From positions 4,455,357-4,519,356 of the forward strand of contig KB906767.1 of assembly GCA_000381625.1 (NCBI GenBank): a DNA stretch of 64,000 bases, in the 5' to 3' direction. Positions 16,758 to 25,473 of the stretch are shown here, in pieces. This stretch comes from Bryobacterales bacterium KBS 96 (GTDB taxonomy: Bacteria; Acidobacteriota; Terriglobia; Bryobacterales; Bryobacteraceae). A model generated the notes under the pieces. That model did not search any database. It was not told the DNA's origin and saw only the letters and a program-made list of their open reading frames with translations. Each line of letters starts with the position of its first letter. Within the stretch, counting starts at the first letter, position 1. Both the position numbers and the translations under genes were made by a program.

Positions 16758-19700
16758 CTATGAACCCAGCAGCACTGGCTGCGCTTCATCGCTGCGAACT
16801 GCTGTCGATTTTACTCGGAACCAGATTGAATAGAGTGCAGGCAGGAACAGAAGAGTCAGCACCGTACCCACGGCAGTCCCCCCTATGAGTGTGTATGCCA
16901 TCGATCCCCAGAAGACCGAGAAGGTCAGCGGGATGAAGGCCAACACGGCTGCGAGGGCCGTAAGGATCACCGGACGTGATCGCTGTACAGTCGCCTCGAC
17001 AACAGCGTGATAGGTGTCTAGTCCTTCCTCCTGATTGGTTTTGATTTGACCGATGAGGATCAGCGTATTGCGCATCAGGATGCCAGCCAACGCGATCAGC
17101 CCAAGGATCGCATTGAACCCAAATGGCTGATGAAAGAGAAGCAATGTTGGAACGACGCCGGCGAGACCGAGAGGCGCTGTAAGAGCCACCATGAACATCG
17201 CCGAAAACGATCGGACCTGGAGGATGATCACCGTGAGCATCAGCACGATCATCGCGGGAAATACCGTCGCCAGCGCCCTGTTCGCTTTCCCAGCCTCTTC
17301 TATATTGGCGCCCATTTCGATTTTGTAGCCCTCGGGCAGGCTTGCAATAATCGGCTGAATTGACTTTTGAATCTCTAGGGAGACCTGTGGAGGTTGAAGC
17401 GATTCGTCGATGTCACTTTCGACTGTGATAGTCGGCAAGCGATCCCGGCGCTTGAGGATCGGCTCTTCGGGACGAATCTCGATGTGCCCGACCTGACTCA
17501 GTGGAATAGCTTTCCCTACCCGATTCGTCAGCGTCATGTCGTTCAGCTTTCTGGGATCGAGGCGATCGCTTCCGGCACTTCGAGCGACTATCTCCACCGT
17601 TCGAATGTCTTCACGGACCTGCGTCACTGGCGCACCCGTCAGAAGAAATTGGATCTGTTCGGCGGCTTCGCGGGAGGAAAGGCCGATCAGTTGTAGCCGG
17701 GCTTGGTCAAGCACAAAATGCACCGTTGGCGCGCGTTCCCCCCAGTCCTGGTTTACTTGTCGAGTATGGGGATTCGCCAGCATGACAGCCTGTACCCGCG
17801 CCGCAATCGCGCGGTCCGTTTCCAAGTTCGGGCCCATGATGCGAAACGCCACAGGCCAGGGTGAATAGGGCCCAAATACAAGCTGCGAGGCGCGCACGCG
17901 GGCTTCCGGCGCAAGACCCTGCTCAACCCGTTCACGCAGCCTGAGTTTTAGACGATCCCGATCCTTCTCACTGGCCGTCAGAACAACGATTTTGGCGAAA
18001 TTGGGGTTCGGGAGTTCTGGGTTATACGAAAAGAAGAAGCGCGGAGCGCCCGCACCAATGTAAGCCGTAACGATCTTTGCCTCAGGTTGTAGACGCAGCC
18101 AGTCCTCTACTTTCTTCGAACTCGCATTGGTGGTTTCTATACTTGTCCCCTGTGGCAGCGTTAACTCGACCAGGAGTTCAGGTCTGTCGGATTGAGGAAA
18201 GAACTGCTGCTTTACAAATCCCATGCCAGCAACGGACGCAACAAAGACGCCGACAACAGTGCACGCGACGAGAGCCTTCCGGCGTACCGCCCAGGCGATC
18301 ACGCGGCGGAGTTTTTCATAGCCGGGTGTTGCATAAATGGCTGCATGGCCGCCTGGCAGGGCCTTGATCTCGGGCAGTATCTGCACACCAAGATAAGGGG
18401 TAAATGTCACCGCTACAATCCATGAGGCGAGCAGCGCAAAGCCCACTACCCAGAAAATGTTCCCCGCATACTCGCCAGCGCTCGATTTCGCGAACCCGAC
18501 TGGCATGAGACCAATAACAGTGACAAGCGTGCCTGCAAGCATGGGAGCAGCCGTATGACTCCATGCATATCCGGCGGCTCGGACACGGTTCCAGCCTTCC
18601 TCCATCTTGACCACCATGATCTCGATGGAGATGATCGCGTCATCAACCAGAAGCCCAAGTCCCAGAATCAGCGCGCCGAGCGTGATGCGATCGAATACTC
18701 TTCCGGTCATAAGCATGATGACGAAGACGCCTGCTAACGTAAGCGGTACGGCCGCCGCCACGACGATTCCTTCACAGAAACCGAGGCTGATAAAGCTAAC
18801 GATCATGACGACTGCAAGAGCGACAAAGAACTTCAGCATGAACTCATCCACTGCTTCGCGGATGTTTACTGCCTGATCCGTCACTTTGCTGAAACTGATG
18901 CCGGCAGGCAGGCCGGCGGAAATCTTCTTCTGTTCGGCAACAAGAGCTTTGCCCAAGTCCAGGCCGTTCCAGCCCTCCTTCATCACGATGCTGAGAAGCA
19001 AGGCCGGCTGCCCATTATGGCGGATAAGAAAGGTCGCGGGATCTTCGTACCCGCGTTTCACCTCGGCAATGTCAGAGAGCTTTAGAGTGCGCCCGCCGCC
19101 CACGATTGGCGTGTCCCGAATCTTCTCGAGATCGTCGAGCGCACCATCCAGCCGAATGTAAACCTGTTGCGCTTTCGTATCGATAGATCCAGACGGGGTC
19201 ACCGCATTCTCCCGGACCAGTGCATCGAAAATGTCTCGTGCGTTTACTCCCAGGGTCGCCAGCCGCGGGTATGAGAACTCGACAAAAATACGTTCTGGCC
19301 GTTCTCCCACGATGTCAATCTTCTTTACACCAGGGACCTGAAGAATTCGCTGGCGAAGAGTTTCTGCTTCACGCGTAAGCTCGCGAGGAGGGAGACCGGG
19401 AGCCTCAACCGAGTAAAGCGCGAATGTGACATCCGAGTATTCATCGTTGATGAATGGACCGAACACGCCCTGAGGCAAGTTGTGCGCTTCGTCGCCCAGT
19501 TTTTTGCGAGCCTGGTAAAACTGTTCCGGGACGTCCTCCGGGCGAGTGTTGTCCTTGAGAGTCACCATCATCAGCGCAAGTCCGGGGCGGGTGAAGGTTT
19601 CTACGCGATCGTAGGTGCGCAATTCCTGCATACGCTTCTCCAGAGGCTCGGCAACCAGATCCTGCATCTCCTGTGCTGTCGCTCCGGGCCACACGGCTGA

Positions 19701-19901
19701 AACGGTAAACACCTTGATCGTGAAGGTTGGGTCTTCTGCGCGTCCCAGTTTCAGGAACGCGAAGACGCCAGCGGCGGCGATCGTAATCAGCAGAAACAGA
19801 GTGATGGACTTTTCTCTGACCGCGAGAGCCGAGAGGTTAAATCGCTTTCCTCCCTGATGACGATCATTGATTGTCTGATCTTCGAAGTCGTGAGTATTCA
19901 T
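16758..19901 (-). CDS. RND-family efflux pump, inner-membrane permease
   Basis: This 1047-residue AcrB-like proton/drug antiporter has the usual 12-helix, two-large-periplasmic-loop layout. The FNLSALAVREKSITLFLLI helix opens it. PEDPTF-like GRAEDPTFTIK and LKDNTRPEDVPEQFYQARKK lie in the first porter domain. The proton-relay aspartate pair is in GLGLLVDDAIISIE near residue 415. The start codon overlaps the stop of the adaptor gene by 4 bases (19898-19901), so the two are coupled. It belongs to the STAS-OMF-MFP-RND operon under the sigma-54 promoter at 23106-23120. Whether the substrate is an organic drug or solvent cannot be told. Confidence 0.94.
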   Translation of the reverse strand: MNTHDFEDQTINDRHQGGKRFNLSALAVREKSITLFLLITIAAAGVFAFLKLGRAEDPTFTIKVFTVSAVWPGATAQEMQDLVAEPLEKRMQELRTYDRVETFTRPGLALMMVTLKDNTRPEDVPEQFYQARKKLGDEAHNLPQGVFGPFINDEYSDVTFALYSVEAPGLPPRELTREAETLRQRILQVPGVKKIDIVGERPERIFVEFSYPRLATLGVNARDIFDALVRENAVTPSGSIDTKAQQVYIRLDGALDDLEKIRDTPIVGGGRTLKLSDIAEVKRGYEDPATFLIRHNGQPALLLSIVMKEGWNGLDLGKALVAEQKKISAGLPAGISFSKVTDQAVNIREAVDEFMLKFFVALAVVMIVSFISLGFCEGIVVAAAVPLTLAGVFVIMLMTGRVFDRITLGALILGLGLLVDDAIISIEIMVVKMEEGWNRVRAAGYAWSHTAAPMLAGTLVTVIGLMPVGFAKSSAGEYAGNIFWVVGFALLASWIVAVTFTPYLGVQILPEIKALPGGHAAIYATPGYEKLRRVIAWAVRRKALVACTVVGVFVASVAGMGFVKQQFFPQSDRPELLVELTLPQGTSIETTNASSKKVEDWLRLQPEAKIVTAYIGAGAPRFFFSYNPELPNPNFAKIVVLTASEKDRDRLKLRLRERVEQGLAPEARVRASQLVFGPYSPWPVAFRIMGPNLETDRAIAARVQAVMLANPHTRQVNQDWGERAPTVHFVLDQARLQLIGLSSREAAEQIQFLLTGAPVTQVREDIRTVEIVARSAGSDRLDPRKLNDMTLTNRVGKAIPLSQVGHIEIRPEEPILKRRDRLPTITVESDIDESLQPPQVSLEIQKSIQPIIASLPEGYKIEMGANIEEAGKANRALATVFPAMIVLMLTVIILQVRSFSAMFMVALTAPLGLAGVVPTLLLFHQPFGFNAILGLIALAGILMRNTLILIGQIKTNQEEGLDTYHAVVEATVQRSRPVILTALAAVLAFIPLTFSVFWGSMAYTLIGGTAVGTVLTLLFLPALYSIWFRVKSTAVRSDEAQPVLLGS

Positions 19902-21069
19902 CGCTGGGCCATGACTTTCTGACTGACTCGGACCTGCTGCCTGTCATGCTCGTCCACTCGGACCTGCTGCCTGTCATGCTCGTCCACTCGGACCTGCTGT
20001 CCGTCGTGCAACAGGTGAGCGCCAAGCGCTACGATTTCTTCTCCCGGCTTGAGACCAGAGTTGAGGTACGTATCTTCTTCTCCGATCCGTGAGATCGACA
20101 CCGGCCGAAAGGAAACTGTCAGATTATTTCGATTTAGGACCCAAACACCGGGACCGCTCGCCCGGTCGGTAATGGCGGCATTGGGAACAGTGAGAGATTC
20201 TTCTGTTCCGCTGCCAGTGAGCTGTATTGTCACCGTCGCGCCCAGAGGAGCTTGAGCGCCAGCGCCTCCCAGAATATATCGCGCTTCGAACGTTCGTGTG
20301 AGCGGATCAGCCGAATCCGAGAGCTGTCGTAAGCGCGCTGGAACATTGCCGCTTCTGCCGAACAGGTGGCACGAGCTAGGGACCCGAGGCGCGGCCGCAT
20401 CGTCTCCGGCAGAAATACGGATGCCTCCCGGGGGCCGGAATGGGCAAGCCGGACGACAGTCTGCCCAGCGGAGACGACTTGGCCGGGTTCTGCGAGTGTT
20501 TCCACGACGGTACCGTCACCATCTGCCAACAGCACTGAGTAGTCCCTCTGGTCTCTTGCGATCTTTTCCTGAGCTTCCGCCGCAGTGAATTGCGCTCGCG
20601 CCGCATCGGAAGCCGCTTTGATTTGGTCGTAGGTCGAAGCCGAAATGGCTCCCGTCGCTACCAGTCCCCGGTACCGTGCTTCGTCTGCGGCCGCCTGATC
20701 GGCGCGCGCTTTGGCGGCGGCAACACTCTCAGCCTGAGTCGTGATTGCGTGGGCATAGTCTGTGTTGTCTATTCGCATCAGCGGTTGGCCAGCCCGGACA
20801 GTCTCGCCGGCGTCAACCAATCTCTGCGTGATCTTGCCCGAAACACGGAACCCAAGATCGCTCTGAACGCGGGCTGTAACGACTCCGGTGAACAATTGGC
20901 TGGATTCCGACGAGGCGGAGGGTTTCGTTATTCGCACGAATTCCGGGAGTGTGCGCGGATCTTTCTCCTGACGCTTGTCGCAACCTACGCCCGTCAGAGC
21001 GAGAACTGCGAGAGAAATGATGGCGGAACGTTGCATTCCTTCAAAGCCTTTCGTTTGTGTAGTAAACAT
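19898..21069 (-). pseudogene. RND membrane-fusion (adaptor) protein, frameshifted
   Basis: The ATG at 21069 has AGGTG six bases upstream. Residues 1-30 form a lipoprotein signal ending LALTGVGC (Cys30). Barrel-sandwich and coiled-coil segments follow (FRVSGKITQRLVDAGETVR, then the AKARADQAAADEARYRGLV hairpin). Near 20345 the frame slips. The first frame ends at 20230, while the true continuation (LRQLSDSADPLTRTFEARYI and the remainder of the beta-barrel) is in the next frame, ending 19898. One indel therefore breaks the gene, or a sequencing error is present. The extreme C-terminus contains three 10-residue repeats. Confidence 0.85.
19926..20010. repeat. 30-bp tandem repeat in the adaptor's 3' end
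   Basis: The unit 19926-19955 is repeated exactly at 19956-19985 and partially at 19986-20010. In frame it encodes VDEHDRQQVR, adding a charged tail to the adaptor. A multiple of three preserves the frame, so copy number can vary without breaking translation. Confidence 0.9.
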
Positions 21070-21094
21070 GTCGGATCACCTGTGCTTTCGTGCT

Positions 21095-22567
21095 TTACGG
21101 ATTCCATCCCCCACCGAGAGCTCGGAAAGAGCCGACGGCAGCCCGCGCCGCATTCTCGCGAGTCAACGCCAAATCATCGCGCGCGACAAGTAATTGCCGA
21201 TCCGCATCGAGCAGGTCCGTTAAAGCGATCACTCCTGCTTGATAGGCCTCCTGAGATCTGTCTCTCACTCGCTGTAGTGCAGCGATTTCGCGCACGACGT
21301 CATCTTGCCGGGCCTCCAACTGGATGAGCGCATGGAATGAGTCTTCGACATCTTCCGCCGCGTGTAGCACCGAGTTCCGGTAGCCGGCAAGAGCTTCGGC
21401 ATTAGCGCCTCTCGCTTGTTTTACTTCTGCGTCGACACGGCCGAAATCAAACAATCTCCAACGCAAACCAACGATGGCGCCCGGCTGAAAGGTCTTCTCT
21501 CGAAAAAGATCCGCCGCATTGGTTGCTTCGTTGCCGAGCAGTGCGGATAACGAAAGCTTCGGATAGTATTCGGCGAGCGCTTGGCCGATGCGAGCGTTTG
21601 AAGCTGCAACACGGCGCTCGGCTGCGATAATGTCCGGTCTTCTCCGCATCAGTTCCGAAGGTTCAGCAAAAAGCGGAATGGCAGGAATCGCCGGAATATC
21701 CGAAACCGTTTTCAACTCGGAGGCATACGTGCCTGGCTGAGCGCCCATGAGAACATCAAGCCGATTGAGTTGAGCCTCCAACGTGATCTCAATTTGCGGC
21801 ACAGAAGCCTTTGCCTGCGCTAATAACGCTTCAGCCTGAGCCAGCTCCCGGTCGGAGGCAACCCCGGCAGTCCTTCGCTGCGAAACAAGCTGCAGCAGGT
21901 GATCGTCGATTGCTATTTGTTCTTTTGCAAACGCGAGTCGCAGTTGTGCGCCGCGAATCTGTAGATACGCATCAGCGGCTTCCGCAGCCACAGAAATGCG
22001 AGTGCCTAGATGTCCCGACTCTGCTGCCTGCACCTCTTCCGTTGCGGCTTCGGCCCCACGCCTCAAACCACCAAACAGATCGAGCTCCCAAGTCGCGCTG
22101 ACTCCCAGGTCGAGATAGCTCTGATTTCGGTCAAATGCAGGAAACGCAGTCGCAACGCGCCCTACCGGGCTTTCGAGAGACTGGCGAAACGAGTTCGATT
22201 GGGCCGTAATGGCGCCGGAAGGTTTCAATCTTGCACCTGCCTCCTTCGCAGCAGCGCGGGCTCGCTCGACGCGGTGGAGAGAGGCCGCGAGGTCGAGGTT
22301 CTGCTCAACCGCTCGCTCGACGATCTTCGTAAGCTCCGGATCTTGAAATCCGATCCACCATCTATCCAGAGGTGGCGCCTCAGCGGTCGTCTTCCGTGCT
22401 TGAACGGAGGGGGCGTTGTGAAACGGTTGAACGTTCGCTATCGGGCGATGATATTTTGGACCCACGGCACATCCCGTGAGGCTCGCGCCCAATGCGAGGA
22501 CAAAGCCCAGAAGAGTGAACTTCCGCGCGGCGGTTGAGCCTTTGTAGGACAAAAGTAAGCGGTTCAT
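21095..22567 (-). CDS. NodT/OprM-family outer-membrane efflux lipoprotein
   Basis: The 490-residue TolC-type channel has a lipoprotein signal with the lipobox LGASLTGC (Cys33) followed by AVGPKYHRP, the standard start of NodT proteins. Two OEP repeats carry the long periplasmic helices (for example YLDLGVSATWELDLFGGLRR in the first). It lies between the STAS gene (stop/start overlap ATGA at 22564-22567) and the adaptor gene. It would complete the tripartite RND pump across the outer membrane. Confidence 0.93.
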   Translation of the reverse strand: MNRLLLSYKGSTAARKFTLLGFVLALGASLTGCAVGPKYHRPIANVQPFHNAPSVQARKTTAEAPPLDRWWIGFQDPELTKIVERAVEQNLDLAASLHRVERARAAAKEAGARLKPSGAITAQSNSFRQSLESPVGRVATAFPAFDRNQSYLDLGVSATWELDLFGGLRRGAEAATEEVQAAESGHLGTRISVAAEAADAYLQIRGAQLRLAFAKEQIAIDDHLLQLVSQRRTAGVASDRELAQAEALLAQAKASVPQIEITLEAQLNRLDVLMGAQPGTYASELKTVSDIPAIPAIPLFAEPSELMRRRPDIIAAERRVAASNARIGQALAEYYPKLSLSALLGNEATNAADLFREKTFQPGAIVGLRWRLFDFGRVDAEVKQARGANAEALAGYRNSVLHAAEDVEDSFHALIQLEARQDDVVREIAALQRVRDRSQEAYQAGVIALTDLLDADRQLLVARDDLALTRENAARAAVGSFRALGGGWNP

Positions 22568-22860
22568 TTCTGTGCTCCTTTCCCGCGCAATCTGCGCGCG
22601 ACTTGTTTCAAGATCTCGTTCGTAAACACACCACAGCCTCGGAATCTGATTCCCTGCTGCATTAGTTTCAGAAGCAGGTATTCTCCTTGTTGGCTGATCG
22701 TCGTTAGGTTTTTCAGATCGATGACGAGTTCACGGCCGTTAAGTCCCGATCCGGCCCCTTCGCAGGCGGCTTTCAGCTCATCGGACCAGGGCGCGACGAG
22801 TCCACCCTCCACCACCAGCCGGCGCTGCTTCTTTTCTTCCACAATGGAGATCTTCAACAT
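22564..22860 (-). CDS. STAS-domain protein, first gene of the efflux operon
   Basis: The 98-residue protein starts at ATG 22860 with AGGAGGTG six bases upstream. It has the alternating strand-helix pattern of STAS/anti-anti-sigma proteins (LVIDLKNLTTISQQGEYLLLKL), ending with a basic helix. The serine or threonine used as phospho-switch in SpoIIAA-type proteins falls in the TTIS segment, but I cannot confirm it is functional. Its place as the first gene of a sigma-54-controlled pump operon is unusual and suggests a sensing or regulatory role. That is inference. Confidence 0.75.
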   Translation of the reverse strand: MLKISIVEEKKQRRLVVEGGLVAPWSDELKAACEGAGSGLNGRELVIDLKNLTTISQQGEYLLLKLMQQGIRFRGCGVFTNEILKQVARRLRGKGAQK

Positions 22861-23105
22861 GCAGCACCTCCTGTGTCTTGCGAACCACGCACATCGTCCT
22901 TGTCTCCGCTGCAGTTCAAGCTGACTTCCTCGCCGCAGTGCTGGGAAACTCGACCATCTCTCCGCGTTGACCGGATGGCATGCATTGCGCCATCGGTTTA
23001 AATCCCCGGATATAGAACTCATTCACTCTTGCCATGACTCACAGCCTCTTCTGCGGCTCTCTGACCTCATCTGTTGTCAGGAGGCGTCTTACGGATGCGT
23101 CAAAC
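22861..23105 (-). promoter_or_regulatory. Leader of the efflux operon
   Basis: About 245 bases lie between the sigma-54 promoter and the STAS start. No credible gene or riboswitch was recognised; an upstream in-frame extension of the STAS ORF exists but lacks a ribosome-binding site. Confidence 0.4.
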
Positions 23106-23120
23106 GCAATGTGCGTGCCA
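23106..23120 (-). promoter_or_regulatory. Sigma-54 promoter of the efflux operon
   Basis: On the minus strand TTGGCACGCACATTGCG matches the -24/-12 consensus: TGGCAC, five bases, TTGC. It points towards the STAS-OMF-MFP-RND operon. Confidence 0.8.
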
Positions 23121-23190
23121 AACCTATCGATCTGTAACTCGATGAATGTTCAGCGTCTGGGCTGAGGGCAGTGTTGCGTCGAGTCGAGAG

Positions 23191-23210
23191 TGTCGAAGAC
23201 AGTTCCGACA
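23191..23210. promoter_or_regulatory. Upstream activator palindrome, copy A
   Basis: TGTCGAAGACAGTTCCGACA is an imperfect inverted repeat about 70 bp upstream of the -24 element, the usual place for a sigma-54 activator to bind. The identical 20-mer is at 26534-26553. Confidence 0.6.
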
Positions 23211-23288
23211 GTTATGCGTGATTCGAGGTGACCGCGATTTGTGAAAGGACCGGTCGCGGCGGAGCAAAGCGGGCGGTGTAGGCGCGGC

Positions 23289-23340
23289 TTAGGCGGCGTA
23301 CTGGCTCGGATCGATACCCAGTTTCCTCATGAGCGACTCA
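23289..23340 (-). pseudogene. 3' remnant of a second sigma-54 activator gene
   Basis: The minus strand reads SLMRKLGIDPSQYAA followed by a stop, matching the last residues (RMKKLGIDPRQYAA) of the intact activator at 26636-28324. The rest of this paralogue is gone. Confidence 0.7.
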
Positions 23341-23458
23341 GAGTGGCGGGGGAAATGGCCAACTCTGAGTGGCCGACCATTCGTCCAGCGGGCAGAGGGC
23401 TTAACGTGGCGCTCCATCTGTAACCATAATATTTACAGAAGAAGGCGCCGAGTCTTTC

Positions 23459-23908
23459 GTGAACCTAAGCACCCGATTCACAGTCGCCCTGCACATCCTG
23501 ACCCTGCTGGCCTCCTCGCGGGAGGAGCCACTCACATCGGAATACATTGCTGGCAGTGTGAACACGAATCCCGTGGTAGTACGCCGTCTGTTGGGCCTCC
23601 TGCGGCAGAAGGGCTTTGTGTCCTCGCAGCCGGGCAACCGAGGCGGTTGGCAACTCGTCAGGAACCCAGATGCCATTACCCTGCTCGACGTGAGACGGGC
23701 AGTGAACGAAGGCTCCCCGTTTTCGATGCATACCAACCCGCCGAATCCTGCCTGCCCGGTCGGGCGGAATATTCAGGGGGCGCTGACCGGTGTATATGGG
23801 CAGGCGGAGCGAGCGCTTGAGGCGGAGCTGGTGCAGACCACAATCCAGAAACTGCTCCGCTCTGTGCAAGCACGGGCCAGAGGCCTGATCTTTTTAGCCT
23901 ATCTGTAA
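23459..23908 (+). CDS. Rrf2-family transcriptional regulator (YwnA type)
   Basis: The 149-residue protein starts at a GTG giving MNLSTRFTVALHILTLLA, the standard Rrf2 opening. Next come the winged helix (TSEYIAGSVNTNPVVVRRLL) and wing (GNRGGWQL). The iron-sulfur cysteines of IscR/NsrR are absent except for one Cys in NPACPVGRN, as in redox- or electrophile-sensing YwnA/HypR types. It is followed 56 bases later by an NmrA-type quinone reductase relic, the usual target gene. The start is not supported by a strong ribosome-binding site. Confidence 0.85.
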   Translation: MNLSTRFTVALHILTLLASSREEPLTSEYIAGSVNTNPVVVRRLLGLLRQKGFVSSQPGNRGGWQLVRNPDAITLLDVRRAVNEGSPFSMHTNPPNPACPVGRNIQGALTGVYGQAERALEAELVQTTIQKLLRSVQARARGLIFLAYL

Positions 23909-23964
23909 CCGTAACGGTTTCGGATGAGGCTTGGACACAAAACGAAACGTAAGGAGAACGAAAC

Positions 23965-24240
23965 ATGACCATCGCCATCACTGGAGCGACTGGGGCCCTC
24001 GGCCGCCTTGTCATCAAGTAACTGAAGGACAAAGTTCCTGCCGCGGATCTCGTAGCGCTTGTGCGCTCGCCCGCCAAAGCGTCTGCCCTCGCGGTGTCTG
24101 CGCGTGAAGCGGATTACAGCAAACCCGAAATCCTCGATCAGGCGCTCGCAGGCGTCAACACTCTGCTGCTCATCTCGTCCAGCGAGGTCGGCCGCCGTGC
24201 CGTCCAGCACCACAACATCATCACCGCGGCGAAGAGTAGG
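23965..24240 (+). pseudogene. NmrA/QorB-type NAD(P)H:quinone oxidoreductase, truncated with nonsense codon
   Basis: ATG 23965 follows AAGGAG and encodes MTIAITGATGALGRLVIK, the Rossmann loop. A TAA at codon 19 replaces what is normally Gln. The same frame then continues LKDKVPAADLVALVRSPAKA and on to HHNIITAAKS, where similarity stops near 24240, about a third of the way through the usual ~285 residues. Downstream sequence belongs to the opposite-strand flavoprotein gene. Both the stop and the truncation make it non-functional. Confidence 0.82.
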
Positions 24241-24286
24241 AGCCATGGAGGAGTCCACAATGGGAAGCTCGTCGGTCATCGGAGAT

Positions 24287-25180
24287 CTAAACCAGCATCG
24301 ACTGCTGGGCGGAGATACCCGCCGTCGCGCCGTGCGATGATGCCAAAGTGACCGAGTGCATGAGGGGGTTGGCGAGGTCGCCCGCGGCGTAAATGCCGGG
24401 CATGCTGGTTTCGCGGCGCTCGTCGACCTTGAGGGCGATGCCGCCGGGCGTATCGACCGTGGCGAGGCCCAGTGATTCATGCAGGCTTGCGGACGGCTTG
24501 TTGCGCGGATGCGCGAACAGGATGTCGACCGCGATATTGCGGCGGGTATCGAGATTGACGGTGGTGATATGGCCCTTGTGATGGGCGATCTCGATGATCC
24601 GGCCATCGACGACCGGTATGTTGCGGCGCGCCAGATCGGCCCGGATATCGGGCGGAATGTCGTGACCATCGGCGAAGACAGTCAACTTGTCGGTCCAATC
24701 GTGGAACAGCCTGACAGACTGGTGCGACTGCGGGCCGGACCAGACGAGGCCCCAATGCTGGCCGGCGACTTCAAAGCCGTCGCAATAGGGGCAGGGCACG
24801 ATGGACGTGCCCCAGCTTTCGGCAAAGCCCGGAACATCAGGCATCTGGTCGGCGACGCCATAGCTCAGGATCAGGCGGCGCGCCCCAAGGCTTTCGCCGG
24901 CGCCAGTGAGGACGGAGAAATGGTCGATGGCGCCGGAGATGCTGTCGGCCCGGGCACTGACCAGCCTGATCGTGGGATAACGCGCCAGCTGCTGCCGCGC
25001 CTCGGCTAGGATGGCCAGCGGTGGCTTGTGATCGTGGCCGAGCAGGCCATGCGAGTGGCCGGCGAAGCGATTGCGCGGCAGGCCGGTATCGAGAACGGTG
25101 ACCTTGCGGCGGGCACGGCCGAGCTGCAGGGCGCTGGCGAGACCGGCAAAGCTGCCGCCGATGATGATGACGTCATCCAT
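24287..25180 (-). CDS. Thioredoxin-reductase-like NAD(P)/FAD oxidoreductase
   Basis: From the ATG at 25180 (GGAGC nine bases upstream) the protein has 297 residues. The FAD-binding motif IIGGSFAGLASALQLGRARR is at the N-terminus. A redox-active CPYC sits in VPCPYCDGFEV near residue 140, and a second Rossmann part is followed by MPGIYAAGDLANP, the FAD-closing motif. The length is standard for TrxR-fold disulfide reductases. Base use is noticeably richer in GC than the neighbouring genes, hinting at recent transfer, perhaps from an alphaproteobacterium. No thioredoxin gene is adjacent, and the substrate is unknown. Confidence 0.9.
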   Translation of the reverse strand: MDDVIIIGGSFAGLASALQLGRARRKVTVLDTGLPRNRFAGHSHGLLGHDHKPPLAILAEARQQLARYPTIRLVSARADSISGAIDHFSVLTGAGESLGARRLILSYGVADQMPDVPGFAESWGTSIVPCPYCDGFEVAGQHWGLVWSGPQSHQSVRLFHDWTDKLTVFADGHDIPPDIRADLARRNIPVVDGRIIEIAHHKGHITTVNLDTRRNIAVDILFAHPRNKPSASLHESLGLATVDTPGGIALKVDERRETSMPGIYAAGDLANPLMHSVTLASSHGATAGISAQQSMLV

Positions 25181-25473
25181 GGTGATAAGCTCCGTGTTGT
25201 GGATGGAGGGGGTTGGGCTGGGCTTGGCGCGAAATATCGTCCAGCGATACGCGCTCGAGGCGGGCAGCGAGCAGGGCTTCGGCATCGACGAGAAAGTCGC
25301 TCATCACTGTTTTGGCCGGCCGGACAATGCCGCATTCGATATCGCCGGGCGGCCCGGGTAGACTTGATTTGGAGGACAGGTTGAAATCCACCCGTTGGTT
25401 TGCACGCTCCCGGTCGGACCGGCTGGCGGATTTGCGTTTCAGTTCGGACATGGTAGTTGTCATTGGAGTGCCC

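Larger units (their letters stand above)
23084..23340. repeat. Diverged duplicate of 26427-26690
   Basis: About 250 bp covering the sigma-54 promoter, activator palindrome and the 3' end of an activator gene are repeated in the same orientation 3.3 kb to the right, at roughly 80% identity by eye. The 20-bp palindrome and the promoter core are unchanged, while intervening bases have drifted. Confidence 0.8.

Noticed and set aside
19926-20010. Tandem repeat as a possible CRISPR or iteron array
   Set aside because: The units are head-to-tail without spacers and lie inside the adaptor reading frame in multiples of three, so they are coding repeats.
25190-25470. Open frame between the flavoprotein and SDR genes
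   Set aside because: It is a mosaic of dissimilar pieces; one part faintly resembles the end of an Rrf2 or related regulator but not enough to name.
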